Positions 34,225 to 46,666 are shown, counted from the stretch's first letter. The stretch: DNA of 64,000 nt from Triglochin maritima (GCA_963682175.1 OY821784.1:28811621-28875620), one strand, 5' to 3'. A program made the numbers and translations. The notes: generated by a model from the sequence alone, not told the origin.

Positions 34225-34951
34225 AACATGCTTTTCATGATTTAGTTGCTAGATACAAAGTGGTTTGGGAAAAGAATCAACTAGCTAATAAGCAAGCAAA
34301 TGATCTACAATGTATTAATGAATCCATCTTGGATGAGAAAAATGATTTGCTTGCTAAACATGACAAAATCACTTTGGAGAATGCATGTTTAAAAGATGAG
34401 AATTGGAAATTGAAAGATAAACCCAACTCATCTCTTGTAATTGATAGGCATATGCTTGAAAGTGATAAAAATGACTTGCTTAAGAAACTTGACAAATCTT
34501 ATCTTGAAAGCAAGAAATTATTAAATGACTTGAATTGCATGACCGACAAATGTGTCGAATTAGAGATTCATATGCATCAAATGAATGAAAAGCATACTTC
34601 TTTAATTCAAAAACTTAAATGCCTAAATGAATCTCTTGTGCTAAAGAATAGTGAACTAAATGCATCTAATAAAACTTTGATTAATGACTTGCATAAGTTC
34701 AGAAATCGTAAGAAAAATCTTGATATGCTTTTAAGTAATCAACGACTATCCTTAGACAAGTATGGTTTAGACAATGTCTTTATGTTAAAAACCATCTTGT
34801 TCAAGATAGCATAAATGGAAAGCATCATATTGCCATGAAGAGAACCTCAAGTGTTTGGGTACCTAAATCAACTTGGGTTTGGGTACCAAAAGTTAAATTG
34901 AATGGACCCAAACAAAAATGGGTACCAAAATCTACACTTGTAGGTACCTAG
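34225..34951 (+). pseudogene. Gag coiled-coil extension and WVPK tail
   Basis: The frame 34056-34814 reads FKELEHAFHDLVARYKVVWE followed by about 180 residues of charged heptads (DLLAKHDKITLENACLKDEN, DLLKKLDKSYLESKKLLNDL), a long coiled coil. After another stop the region ends with repeated VWVPKSTWVWVPK and KQKWVPK, stopping at 34949-34951. SIRE/Maximus-lineage gags carry such an extension with a WVPK tail. No zinc knuckle is visible. Confidence 0.75.
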
Positions 34952-35580
34952 GAGATGGGAGATCGGTGGTGACCGGATAAGATTAAGAGTCGAGTTCAAA
35001 GCTGGTTGCATTCCAGAATGAAGATTGGAACCAATTCAAAGATTCAAAGTTGGGTATAAATTTTATATCCTCTAAATATTTGAATAAATTGGTTCTGTCT
35101 AGGTAATAATATGCTAAATTGACATATCATATATTCATTCATTGCATATCTTAATATTTAAACACATCCATTGGTGTTAGTGTCAAATTCTTTAAATGGA
35201 TGTCAAAAGGGCGAATTAATACATAACATGCCTAATTGATATATTTTGCTTGATGTCAAAAGGGGAGAATTAGAATTGAACATAATCAAAAAATCATATT
35301 CACATTGATAAGGGGAGCTTAATGAATATATTTTACATAGAGTAATGAAGTGCAAAAGTTAGGGGGAGCTACTTCATTACAAGACATCCAAACTCCATCT
35401 TAATCTTATGATTTTTTTGATGGATGTCGAAGGGGGAGAGATAATTAAGGGGGTAACTTGAATTTTGATTATAATTGCACAAAAATATGCACATCCATAG
35501 GGGAGCATTTTTATGCATGGTTTACAACTAAATATTTCAAGTATTAAGATATAGGTTGTCATCATCAAAAAGGGGGAGAT
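34952..35580 (+). repeat. Array of polypurine tracts before the 3' LTR
   Basis: Where pol should be, the sequence repeats purine runs such as GTCAAAAGGGGAGAATTAG, TTAGGGGGAGCTAC, GTCGAAGGGGGAGAGA and TAGGGGAGCA about seven times before the true polypurine tract AAAAAGGGGGAGAT (35567-35580). Confidence 0.7.
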
Positions 35581-37113
35581 TGTTGGCTTTTTGGCCTTAA
35601 TCTATGTTTTGATGATTTAATCAACATAATCTTAATTGTAATCAATGTAGAGTAGCACACATATTGCATAGAATATATATTGTATTGTGCTAACCTCTAC
35701 AGGTGATCAAGACTCAAGAAAGAAAGGAAATCAAGTCAAGACATGTATTAAAGCTATATTGAAGACATGTAAACTTGTTTTCTTCGAGTCTTAGGAACAT
35801 TGTGTAATTGAGCACACTTAAGCTAAAATCAACTCACATACACAATAGGTTCCTTATAGAAGTCACACACAAAATTTCACATTCATTAGACTTCAATAGA
35901 TCACCCAGACTAGAACCGGAAAACACTAAACCAAACCAGAACTGCCAGAATCTTTTCGGTCGACCGTTTCAGACCATTTGGTCGATCGTTTGTTCCTTTA
36001 TACAATTAGTGTTTTCTACCATCCATTCGGTCCACCGTCCAGACTTTTTCGGTCGACCATGTAACAACCAATTTACGACCATTAGACTTGTCGTATTATA
36101 TCAACGGTCCTATTCGAATTATTCGCAAATACCCCAAAATACAAATTTCCTATCGGTCGACCGTGTACTAGTTCGGTCGACCGAACTTTTATTGGCTTCC
36201 ATTTGTGCAACTGCCCGGACGTTTTCGATCGACCGAAGACTTTGGATCGGTGGACTGAACTTGATCATTTTTATCAACCTCGTAGAGCCTGTTGATTTTC
36301 GGTCGACCGAACCCTATTCGGTGTTCGACTGTTAACTTAAGTGTTTCTAAATTATAGCCTATTTCATTCGATCATTCCATTATCGCTCGACCGAACGTTT
36401 TTCAAAATTACTCAACGATCGACCGTTCTACCCGATTTGGTCAACCGAACTTACTTAGAATTGCATCCTGCAGTTTGCTGTTTTGTGATTCTCACTCAAA
36501 CCTTACCCAACTTAACCCCAATAGCTATAACTCCTTAGGAGCTTATAAATAGGTGTTCCCATGACAAAATCACACAACTCTCCTTCTCCATATTGTCTCC
36601 AACATTAGAGAGAAAGCTCTAAATACTCCAAGCCTCAAACCTTCCACACTTTATTCTTAAATCCTATTCTCACTTAAGTGTGCTCAAGATTAGAGAGTGT
36701 TGTTCCACTCACTCATTGTCAAAGAATCAATGGTCTTGGTGAAAGCCCAAGACAAGAGTATAGACTTCGGTGAGATCCCGAAGTGATCCTCTCAGATTGT
36801 GAGAGGAGGAGCCAAACTCGGCGAGGGTTGTTCGCGAACTTGAAGATTGTAAAGGCGTTCTCTCCTGACCTGGAACGCGGAGTGGTTAGCGAAGTTGTGA
36901 GCGGAGCTCGGTGATCCGAGCAGAGCTTGCAACAGAGGACTAGGACCCGGGTGGGGTGTCAAAACCTCTATAAAATCCCCATCTTCCATTGTGGTTTGCA
37001 TTATTTCTTCTACTTGCATTTGTTTTTAATTTCCGCTGCATCTTTAATGTTAAGCAAGTAGAGTTTGTTTAGGCTTAAAAGTGATTAGAACTAAGACTGA
37101 TTACGATCCTACA
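35581..37113 (+). repeat. 3' LTR of gag-only copia element
   Basis: It matches the 5' LTR throughout. Only four exact GGTCGACCG copies remain by eye (35955-36450); several have mutated, mostly by C-to-T or G-to-A changes (for example CGATCGACCG), as expected for decay at methylated CG. TATA-like TTATAAATA lies near 36543. Confidence 0.88.
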
Positions 37114-37118
37114 ATTTC

Positions 37119-37342
37119 AACCAACAAAAGTTGCATGTTGACTTGATTTTGAGGAGTTAAACTTGTAGAGTTTGGCAGGTGACTGGGCTACCATGTGAAC
37201 ATGTAGCTGCTTTCATTAGCTCAGTAAGGGATGTTGTGTGGTAGGATTGTGTGGGACCTTGGTTCACTAGGGAAGCATATGCTAGAGCTTATGAGGTCTG
37301 TATTCAGCCAATGGTAGATAAATCAGAGTGACAACCAGTAAG
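37119..37342 (+). pseudogene. mudrA-like transposase, SWIM zinc-finger region
   Basis: After the retrotransposon, the frame reads WQVTGLPCEHVAAFISSVRD, then WFTREAYARAYEVCIQPMVD. This fits the plant MULE SWIM finger (C-x-C...G-x-P-C-x-H) and the downstream EAY..AY...I.PM block. The CxC pair is lost at the damaged junction. A stop replaces one residue (VVW then TAG). It ends at the next LTR insertion (37343). Confidence 0.8.
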
Positions 37343-38302
37343 TGTTGGCTTTTTGGCCTTTATCCGTGTTTTGATGATTCAATCAACCTAATCTTAATCA
37401 CAATCAAATGTAGTGTAGCACACATAATGCATGGAAGATATATTGTATTGTGCCAACATCTACAGGTGATCAAGACTCAATGAAGAATGTAATTGAAGTC
37501 AAGACATCTAATTTACCTTTATTTTGAGTCGTAAGAACTTGAGTAATCTAGAGCATACAAGAGTTAAAACACACTCACATACACACTAGGTTCCATGTAG
37601 AAGTCACACAAAATTTCACATCAATTGGACTTCAATATATCACCAAAACTTAGACTGGAAAATCACTTAAGCCTAAACCTAATCTGCCTGTGAGAAACGG
37701 TCGACCGAACCCAGTTCTCAGTTCGACCGTTTCAACTAGGTATCCTGCAATGATTTTACCTAACTCCTCCGGTCGACCGCTTGGACCTTTTCGGTTGACC
37801 GATCCCATATTTTTCGGATTACCGTTAACTTTGTCTTATTAGTTTTTTATCTAACCCCCTAAATACTTTTGATCTCCGGTCGACTGTAGACCTAGAAACA
37901 GTCGACCGAACATGACCATTTTCAAACATCAAAAGTTCCTGATTTCGGTCGCTACACCCTTTGTTCGACCGATCATATTTTTACCCTATACATATCTCCC
38001 TAGTCGATCGACCATCCCATGTTTGGTAGACTGTTCACTTAAGTCACAAACAAATTGAGTTCGACCGAAGCTTAGACTTGTTCAACTGTTTCCTTATACT
38101 TAAGGAACCGGTCGACCGAAGCTTAGACTTGTTCAACCGTTTCCTTATACTTGGCCAAACCTCTGTAAATTTCCTGTGTTCATTTGTGGTTTTCTTGTTT
38201 CTTCCCTACTTGTTTAAATTGTTTCCGCTTTACATCTTGTTTGTTTAAGTAGGGATTAAGCATAATTTGATTAGATAATTAGGGGCCATTACAATCCTAA
38301 AT
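37343..38302 (+). mobile_element. Rearranged solo LTR of the gag-only copia family
   Basis: It starts TGTTGGCTTTTTGGCC like the LTRs at 32123 and 35581 and ends with CCATTACAATCCTA, matching their 3' end. It is about 550 bp shorter because the region around the TATA box and transcript start is missing. Three exact GGTCGACCG and many variants lie at 37695-38120, including a direct duplication of GACCGAAGCTTAGACTTGTT (about 38065 and 38115). The bases before it are GTAAG; no clear duplication follows, so the right limit is approximate. Confidence 0.75.
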
Positions 38303-38308
38303 AGGGAT

Positions 38309-38499
38309 TTAGCATAATGATTCCATCAGTGAAGAGGCAACCACACAGACCAAAGCTAAATAGGTACAAAGGATCAATGGACCCAAGTAACACTACAAGG
38401 CTCAACAAATGCAGTAGGTGTAGACGTTTAGGTCACCATGCTAGGAAATGCAAGGAGCCAATAGTGTCTCACTCTCAAGAAGAAGAGACAACAATGTAG
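38309..38499 (+). pseudogene. mudrA-like transposase C-terminal CCHC finger
   Basis: The frame carries RPKLNRYKG and KCSRCRRLGHHARKCKEP, a CX2CX4HX4C knuckle as found at the end of many plant MULE transposases. It ends at TAG 38497-38499 (EEETTM). This is the last coding piece of the plus-strand MULE gene and keeps its spacing to the preceding SWIM region once the LTR at 37343 is set aside. Confidence 0.85.
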
Positions 38500-39166
38500 G
38501 ATACCTAGAAGTCACATTTGATTACATCTTTTCATTTCCATATTTACTATACCCTCATCAATATTCTTGTTCGCGAAATGGAGGTTTGTGTTGATGTCTT
38601 GAATGGTGGTGGTTGTGATGCAGGTATGTCTTCTTGTGTGAATGGTGATGGTTGTGATTCAGGTGTATGTTGTGTTGTTTCCGGTTTGTGAAATAGTTGT
38701 GTGTGAGATCATGTTGTTGTTGTTGCTCATCCCAATTACAATCCCACCACTCCACAAACCAAAACCAAACCACAAACCAATCCTAAAGCCAGCCACCACT
38801 CCACAAACCAAAACCAAAACCGAAACCAAACTACAAACTAATCCTAATGCCAGCCACCACTCCACAAACCAATCCATCATACGCCTCCACCACTCCACAA
38901 ATCAATCCATCCTAAAGCAAAACCAAACTACAAACCAATCCTAAAGTCAGACACCACTCCCCAAACCAATCCATCCTACACCTCCACCACTCAACAAATC
39001 AATCCATCCTAAAGCAAAACCAAACTACAAACCAATACTAAAGCCAGCCACCACTCCACAAATCAATCCATCCTATACCTACTCCACAAATCAATTCATC
39101 CTGAAGCAAGCCATCAGTCAACAATCCACTCCACAAAGCAAGACCAATCCATCTTAAAGCCACAAC
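38500..39166. repeat. A/C-rich tandem repeat, ~97-bp period
   Basis: From about 38750 the sequence is built of CCACCACTCCACAAA and CCAAACTACAAACCAATCC units; a longer unit beginning AATCCATC recurs at 38871, 38968 and 39065, a 97-bp period. It lies between the two convergent MULE genes. The CACTA element begins at its right end. Confidence 0.75.
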
Positions 39167-39540
39167 TACTACATAAAAGGGAATATACGTCGGATGTACG
39201 GGGGTATATACGTCGGCTATAAGCACTCTCAGATCTGACATTTATATGTGCGTCGTCTATACATAGACGTCGGACGTCCAATATCCGACGTCTATTCGTT
39301 AAGAATAGACATCGGCTTTATGTATAACCTGACGTCTATTCTTTAAGAATAGACGTCGGCCTTTATATCGAACCGACGTCTATTATTTAGGTATAGACGT
39401 CGGTGAACAAATAGACGACGTCTATTCTTAAGGAATAGACGTTGGATTATACATAAAGCCGACATGTATTCCTTTCTTCAGAGGAATAGACGTCGGCGAT
39501 TACAAACATCTGACGTCTCTTCCTAAACCTGGACAAAAAA
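39167..39540. repeat. Left subterminal repeats of CACTA
   Basis: At least ten copies of AATAGACGTCGG or its reverse complement CCGACGTCTATT alternate over 350 bp, many paired head to head around short spacers such as CTTAAG or TTAAGAATAG. In CACTA elements such repeats bind the TNPA-type protein that brings the ends together. Confidence 0.85.
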
Positions 39541-39879
39541 AATTAATAACGTCCTGCAAACTTATTTTTAGTCATCGTATTCGTGTACATACAACCTGCA
39601 CCAAATTCGTTCACAGATTCTTACACTTTCATCCACATGTACATACAAGCACAAACACACAAGCATACATGCACAAACACAAACATACAACTATACATGC
39701 ACAAACACAAACATACAACCATACACAATTGACATTCAACACACTTGCAATTAATTCATTCTAAAATTAAGGCGATTATATTAAGGCATAAATTGTAGGT
39801 TTGTAATACAAGTGAACTTGTTAACTAAATTACAAAAAATGCTAGTGACAGGAGAACCTCTTAGTTCATCAACATGTTT
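39541..39879. other. CACTA 3' non-coding stretch
   Basis: A/T-rich with ACAAACACAAACATACAA repeats at about 39630-39720. No coding signal. Confidence 0.5.
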
Positions 39880-42760
39880 CTGATAAAATAGCGAGTCCAT
39901 CGGTCGCGAGTTTCATCGAGCTCCTGTTGCGAGAAGGGATCACTACTTTTTGGGAAGACCTATCAAAAAAATACAAGTGTGAATGTTAATAACTAAATAT
40001 TGAAATTACAACTATACAATTGAATAACGATCTACATTACCTCGGATAGGCAGACGTCTTGAGTTGCCAATTCGAGGATTTCCTCCATGTATCTCATCAT
40101 GTAGTAACCACATTCCGTATTTCCAACCTGCTTCTGGTACTACAAACATAGAAGTTCGCTAAATATATGTTCCTAACTTAATAAACAAAAATGGGAGAGA
40201 ACGTACTATCATTCCATGCCATGTTATTCCAGCTTTTGTGGTTGTTCTCCTGCCACCTAAAGCTCTGTAAACCTTAATTGCCCTGAGTAGCACAAGTTAA
40301 AATTTCATTCAATAATACTAATAAAAATCCACGAATTACTTTTACCGTGACTAAAACGAACTTACAAATTTAGAAGTTTCTTTATTGAGTCCCTTGGTTT
40401 ATTCGACCCCAACGGATCAAACCAATATGCCGAATTAGTCATGGGGCATACAACGACAAGCATCCAATGAACCCTGTTATATATATAATTAGAAGATTAT
40501 TACAAAATAAAATTCCACTTTGAATTACAAAGTTTACCTCTCATGATAAGGGAGCAGATAATATCTTTTGTATTGTTCTTTAAAGAATGTCTCAAGCTGA
40601 CCTGATTTATTGTCATTCCCGTATATACATGTAGATGGACTGATAAATCCAAATACTTAATCGTCAAGAAAGACGGGCCTTCTGGTGTCACAAATATGTC
40701 TACAAGTATAAAAATTATACTTTATTACAGTTTCGATAAAATTATTCAAAACATTTCATTGTATACCAAAGAAACACTTACTTCAAGTCCACGTCGATAA
40801 TCATGATACACAATCAATCCATCGCCAAGAACTGCATGATATCCTCTTTGGTGACGTACAAAGCGAGAGGCAACCCTTTATCCCTCTCCAACTCCCAGGT
40901 ACTTAAGGATTGTGCTTTCCTACCTACCATACATTGATACAACGTTTTGCACCTACTTGGAAGCGAATTAATGTTGATCGGAGATTGGTTGTTTGACCCT
41001 TTGCTCCGGGAGCTTGACAGCTTACAGATATATATACAACCGTTAAAATACAATTGTTAACAAATTTGAAGTTTAAAGTCTTTGAAAGTTAAACTATACC
41101 TCATGTTTGTCGTTTAGCTCTACTAAATAAGTAGGCCACCGCACGAACCCACCGATAGCATCGCCGAGAGTAACAATCTCTTCTTCCAGAAATGGCACAA
41201 AAGCACCAGCATCTAAGCAACTCTCAACTGCAACCTTCACTTCTCCCTCTCCTACCTCTGTGAAGTGGTGTCTGGAGATGTTATAAACTTTTCTGTGTCC
41301 CACCAATCTTCGATCAGGGTCTTCGACACATAAAGCACATCTATATCCATCCGCAAACTTTCCAAACGAGGGACGGCCGACGAGGGCCAATTCTCGAGAA
41401 TGAGACACGAAATCATATTGTCGATCAGGGTGGAACACTTGAGGCACTGGAGGAGTAGTCTCCGAGGAAGAACCGGTCTTACGACGGGTAGGAGAAGTAG
41501 GCAAATCACGATCCAATCTCTCCAAAACAAGTTGCAACGTATTCTTCAAATCTGCGATCTCTTGCTGGGATTTCGTATGACTAGTCGACGAAGTAGACCG
41601 TTGAGTCTTTCCATAATATTGTCGAAGTCCAACTCTACTCCCTACCCCGCACACGACCGGGGTGTTCGTCGTTTCCCAAAGCCTCGCGTAGAATATCACT
41701 CCGACCATCGGAAGCAAATTCTCCTTGAGATTCTCTCAACTTCAGAGAGTCCTTAGTTTAAAACAATATTTACTAACAATTGAAAAATATAAAATTAATG
41801 ATTCAGAATTAATAACATATATATAACTGATGCAACTTACTATCTTCGAGTCGATTGCTTGCGACTCATCTGTGAAGTACTCCCCTCTGGAGTTTACTCT
41901 CGCTCTCTTCCAAGAATCACAACGAGCTATGGGAGAAGGAGGAGATAGGTTACTTGCTTGCTCCTCACTCATACCGGAGTCAATTGCCTATTGTTTCTTC
42001 AGAGCAATTTTTTCAGCCATCATTTGTGCTTCTAATTTTTGGTACCCCGCTCGAGACATACGATGTGTATACTTGTTAGAAGATCTAATCTTTTGGTTTT
42101 TGGCTCGGATGGCCTAAAATCAAGTTTATTAGATTGTCACTAAAAACAATAACTAAAAAGTTTGTTTTGAAACTGAGTTACTATATTCTAAATTAAACTC
42201 AGTTACCTCAAACTCCGGGCTATCTCTGGATTTTCTGAATAGCTCTCATTGATTCGGAGTGATAAAGTTATAGACATCGCATGGATTTCTATCCTGGTAG
42301 TCTCCGAATATGTACTTGTTCATTAAACTTGTTTGAAATCCCTCCAACGAACTGACATGTATGTCATCCACTTTTTCTTCAACTTGTCAGTGGATTGGAA
42401 CTCAAAAGATTCCAACAACACGTTAACTTTATATATATCCAAATTTCGACTAAAACTATACAAATCGATAATGTAATCATTACCTGCACGTTATCCCATA
42501 TTGTGTCCTTCAACTTCTCATCTACATTGGCCCAACTCGAGAAACAAATGTCAACTTTGGCCCTCGCTAAGCTACCCAGAATTTTTTTCCCAATTATCAG
42601 ACAGCATGACTAACGGCTCAAGACGGTCATCAAACTAGATTGGAACTCTACCATCTTTATTTCTTCTCCCCACGAATTCTTTCGTGAGACAAGGACCTTG
42701 TGTACTGTATGTCTTCGAGCATTCAGACTCTGAGGGAGTGAGTTTCTTTTTCGGAGCCAT
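39880..42760 (-). pseudogene. CACTA second gene: TNPA-like protein with Ulp1 (C48) protease domain
   Basis: From the ATG at 42758-42760 (MAPKKKLTPSESECSK) the minus strand gives broken exons of a plant En/Spm-type protein; its middle (about 41717-41094) has a coiled coil (QQEIADLKNTLQLVLERLDRD region). The end (about 41053-39880) is a Ulp1-like cysteine protease: LYVTKEDIMQFLAM, HWMLVVVCPMTNSAYWFDPL and NTECGYYMMRYMEEILELAT. The His (HW), Asp (WFDP) and Cys (ECGYY) of the C48 triad are all present. Introns and stops separate the blocks. Ulp1 domains cleave SUMO-type conjugates in other contexts; the role in CACTA elements is not established. Confidence 0.7.
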
Positions 42761-42826
42761 GATACTATAAAAGATAAATTCAAGTCATGAAATAAGGTCA
42801 AGACATTGAATGTCTATTACAATGTG

Positions 42827-43884
42827 TTACAACAGAAATTTTTCACATTTACTATTTTTTTTCCTTAATGGATTTTCAATCCATATACCTTCACCGTGGT
42901 CATCTCTAAACATACAAGTCTCAACATTTATTTCTTCATCTACTGAGTTCAACTCAGGTGCTTGCTTAAAGAAAGGTGGTGTCTCTTCATACGCGATCAG
43001 ACTATCATCTGATACAATTTTTTTCTTCCCTTCCAGAATTACTGCCCATTTCTTATCACATGGATCAGCCACATAGAAGACTTGTTTCGCTTGGGAAGTG
43101 AGAATAAAAGGTTCTCCTTTATACATTTTTTTTTGAAAAATCAATTAAAGTGAACCCATAGTCATCCACTCGAACTCCACTTTTATTATCAGCCCACTTG
43201 CATCTAAATACAGGTACTTTGAATTTAACAAATTCTAGCTCCCATATGTCTTCAATTACACCGTAATAGGACATGTCGGCGTATACAGGATTCTTGTCTT
43301 TAGAACTAGACACATGCAAAGACTCTGCTATTAAGGTGATGCCACTGTTCTGAACAACACTTTTCGCATCTTCACAAACTGTGTAGAAAGAATATCCATT
43401 GATATCATAACCACTGTAACTTATAACAACAGAATGCGGACCGTAGGCCAACCATTGTATTGTCTCAGAAACATCAAGCTTGTAAGCCAGATTTTTGAAC
43501 CAAGAGATGAAATTCTTATTGTGACTATTAATTAATTGTTGATCACTCCACAAATGATTTCTTTCCTTTAGAAACTTCATGTGTTCATTTAGGTAAGGTT
43601 GAACTTCATTCGAATTGCACAACACATAAAAATATGTTGTCGTTAAGTCATCGCCATTTGGATTTAACATTTTCATCCAATGTGTCTCTTTACCATCGGC
43701 ACGTTTATCATGACGATTCTTCGGAAGTCCAACAGTTTTGGTGTTTGCTAGGTATCCCGTGCAAAACTAGATAACCTCCTCGGCTATGTATCCTTCAACA
43801 ATACTAGCATCCACAATACATCCATCCTTCAACTCGAAAGGATACATCCACCTTAAAAAAACTGGTCCGCACAATTTAACTTCT
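42827..43884 (-). pseudogene. TNP2 C-terminal region, DUF4216
   Basis: Two minus frames, 43676-43119 and 43144-42827, together give NSGITLIAESLHVSSSKDKN, VFRCKWADN, then KQVFYVADPCDKKWAVILEG, the DUF4216 domain that ends plant CACTA TNP2 transposases. A one-base slip in a T/A run near 43130 separates the frames. Upstream, 43720-43884 carries WMYPFELKDGC-type sequence in a further frame. Confidence 0.8.
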
Positions 43885-44520
43885 CTAACCAAATGAATAA
43901 CTAGATGAATCATAATGTCGAAAAAGCAGGGGGAAAAACATCTCCAACTGACATAATGTCACCACAATTTCATTCTGTAACTTATCTAGCTGCACGGGAT
44001 CGACCACTTTACTGCAAATCTTATTGTAAAAGGAACACAACTTTATTATTGCATGTCTAACATCTTTCGGTAATATGGATCTCAGTGCTACAGCTAACAA
44101 CTGTTGCATTAAAGTGTGACCATCGTGAGACTTCATCCCCACAAGTTTCAAATCCTTCATAACAACAAGACTACTGATATTTGAAGAATAACCTTGTGGA
44201 ACCCTTACATCGTGCAAACACTGACAGAGAATTCTTTTCTCCTTTCTACACAATGTATAACTAGCTGGACGTAAGTAATTCTGATCTCCTTTTTTCTCTG
44301 GTGCCAACATTGCTCGTATACCAATATCAACAAGATGAAGTCTTGCATTATATCCATCTTTGGTTTTACCAGGTATGTTCAACAGAGTGCCAACAAGACT
44401 ATCACAAACGTTTTTCTATACATGCATCACATCAATACAATGTCTAACTTCTAAAGTTTTCCGGTAAGGGAGATCAAAAATATGGATATTTTTTTCCAAC
44501 TACTTTTGTCGTTTGCTTGT
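43885..44520 (-). pseudogene. TNP2 DUF4218 region
   Basis: The frame 44382-43885 carries LHLVDIGIRAMLAPEKKG, LVGMKSHDGHTLMQQLLAVA, LPKDVRHAIIKLCSFYNKIC and IVVTLCQLEMFFP, the DUF4218 region of CACTA transposases (usually G.KSHDCH.LM..LLP). D-C-H is D-G-H here. The frame is lost after 43885, so the link to DUF4216 is broken. Confidence 0.85.
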
Positions 44521-44522
44521 TT

Positions 44523-45296
44523 TTACGGGTTTCCAAATTCACTTTTAATGTTCATTACATGCTCGTACACCTTTTCGACGCTGATTTCATCTGGCGGATT
44601 CTGAAACTCCTGTTTTCCGTTAAATGCCTTCTTCAACCTACGATAAGGATGAGAGTTTGGCAAAAATCTCCGATGACCAAGATAGATAGTCTTAGAACCA
44701 ATAACTAGTTGCAAAGAACATGTATTTTCTTCGCAAATTGGACAAGCTTTATGACCTTTAACTGAATATCCAGACAGATTACCATAAGCTGGAAAGTCAT
44801 TAATCGTGCAAAATATCATTGCCCACATTACGAATGACTCCTGACGATAAGAATCAAAAACTGACTCTCCGTCATCCCACAATCTCTTTAGGTCATCAAT
44901 TAAAGGTCTTAAATACACATCGATGTCGTTTCCAGGATGTTTCAGACTAGAAATCATAAGGACAACATGATATATTTGCGTTTCATGCATAACCATGGGG
45001 GCAGATTGTAAATTACAAGTAGAACGGCCCAAGAACTTTGAATGCTACTCAAACTACCGAAAGGATTCATTCCGTCAGTACAGAGTCCAAGTCGTACATT
45101 CCTGGATTCTTCCCCAAACAGAGGAAAGTCGAAATCTATTTTTTTCCACTGAGGTGAATCTGCAGGGTGACGTAGCAACTGATCATTTGGTTTCTCACGA
45201 TCAGCATGCCATGTCATGTTCTTGGAATCCTCCTTACCCGCAAACAAACGTTTAAGCCTTGGTATTATCGGAAGATACCACAAAATCTTAGCAGGA
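44523..45296 (-). pseudogene. TNP2 transposase core, downstream of retrotransposon
   Basis: The frame 45283-44954 starts WYLPIIPRLKRLFAGKEDSK, then MTWHADREK and LGLCTDGMNPFGSLSSIQSS, the core of CACTA transposases (D of CTDG is a proposed catalytic residue). A frameshift near 45020 leads to 45032-44523 with HPGNDIDVYLRPLIDDLKRL, FDSYRQESFVMWAMI, INDFPAYGNLSGYSVKGHKA then CPICE, and RRFLPNSHPYRR. The upstream part of the protein is 8.5 kb away, at 53772 onward, because of the inserted retrotransposon. Confidence 0.9.
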
Positions 45297-45301
45297 GGTC
45301 T

Positions 45302-46660
45302 TGATTGACATCATTTCATGCTTATATTTGTATCTTATATCCATTATGTTTCACCTAAACAATGCTATGTTACGAGTTTTATTTTTAGTTTTCAGGAATA
45401 AATAGGTTTGAAGAGATGAAGCATAAAAGGACCCAAAAGCAGGGAAAAATGACTGAATTGTGAGACCTGGGGACTAAGATGCAAGGGAGAAGGACCTGAA
45501 CGCAAGACCGAAGGAACAAAGAGCAAAACAAAAAATTCCACACCATCTTGGGGAGTATTTTGGCAGTTAGATTCGGGTCGAAGCTCCAATAAACAAAGAA
45601 ATCCAGAAAAGCCCAGAATAAATTCCAGCCGGATCCAGACTATATAGACCGCCAATTGGCGGTCTGTTTTGCCCAAATCCTCTCAGATTTTGGTGGGTCG
45701 CGTATTAGTGTGTATTTAGTCTATTTCTGGTATTTGTTTAGTCCCACATCGGGGGATTGTCCCGGATTGCCTTTTTCTTTGGCTATAAATAGAACTCTTC
45801 ACCTTCTATTGTAATCACTCCATATTTTAAGTGGCTATTCTTCCTACTAGAAGTGAGGCCTTGAAGCACACACTAAAGTAGGAGGATGCTACTTGAAATG
45901 TGAGTCATTTGTTAATAAAAGTTTCTTTGTTATGTTATTTGTTTCATTTTGCTTTCTTTACTTTGTTTAATTTCATTTCATTAGTTTTAGTAGCTTAGTT
46001 AATATGCTTTCCTTGCTTAGTTTAATAATTAGTGTAATGTGTAGTGAGTAGTTCCATCCCATTTTGGGGGTGGAGTAGATGTTCATACATGCATTAGAGA
46101 ATGGAATGAATGCTTTATTTACAATGTGTTGATAAAACATGAATGTATGCTTGCTTGTTTAGGATAGAATTTGTAACTTGATGAGTTTTGCAAAAATGAT
46201 TAGACACCTCTCATGCGTGTTTAGCTTCTGAAATAAACAACTTGTATATGTAAATGTTAATCAACTTGGTTGGTGAATAGATTGATAGGTTTCGCCATAA
46301 CATTTAGACACTTCCTATGCATGATAACACCACCTTCATTTGTGCTTAAAGAATGTGTTCAACACCCACCTCTTTGCATGTGTGCACTCACTCCACCCCT
46401 TAGGGGTTTTCCATTTCTGAATTCCAGCACTCGTCTTTCGTTCTTAGTTTAGTTTTAGTTAATCGTTTGTTGCTTTTCTTTTGCATTTCATACATTGTAG
46501 TGTAGTGTAGCGTAGCGTAGCATAATCAACTCTCTTCTCCATTGTTCTCGCCACTTGATTTCGTGCAAACGAGAGGCTGCTCACCTCCCTGAGGACGACC
46601 TGTATTTGCCACCGCTTCAACGCGGTCGTGCACTTGCGGTTTAATATAAAACGTTCAACA
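45302..46660 (+). repeat. 5' LTR of Athila-like element
   Basis: 1359 bp with the TATA box at 45784-45791. A conserved end block (GTGCAAACGAGAGGCTGCTC, then GCACTTGCGGTTTAATA) precedes the LTR end. The solo LTR at 1272-2670 is a relative. Confidence 0.92.
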
Positions 46661-46666
46661 AGTTTT

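Larger units (their letters stand above)
32123..37113 (+). mobile_element. Gag-only copia retrotransposon (TR-GAG type, SIRE/Maximus-like)
   Basis: LTRs at 32123-33629 and 35581-37113 (about 1.5 kb, roughly 94% identical over the first 200 bp by eye) surround a gag gene alone; there is no protease, integrase or reverse transcriptase. The primer site is at 33632 and the polypurine tract before 35581. Flanks TCTTC and ATTTC match at only 3 of 5 positions, so the target duplication is weak. It must rely on enzymes from another element. It sits in the MULE transposase gene, between the segments ending at 32122 and starting at about 37119. Confidence 0.88.

Noticed and set aside
42395..43076. Plus-strand frames (72 and 88 aa)
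   Set aside because: They are shadows of the minus-strand CACTA genes (TNP2 DUF4216 and second gene).
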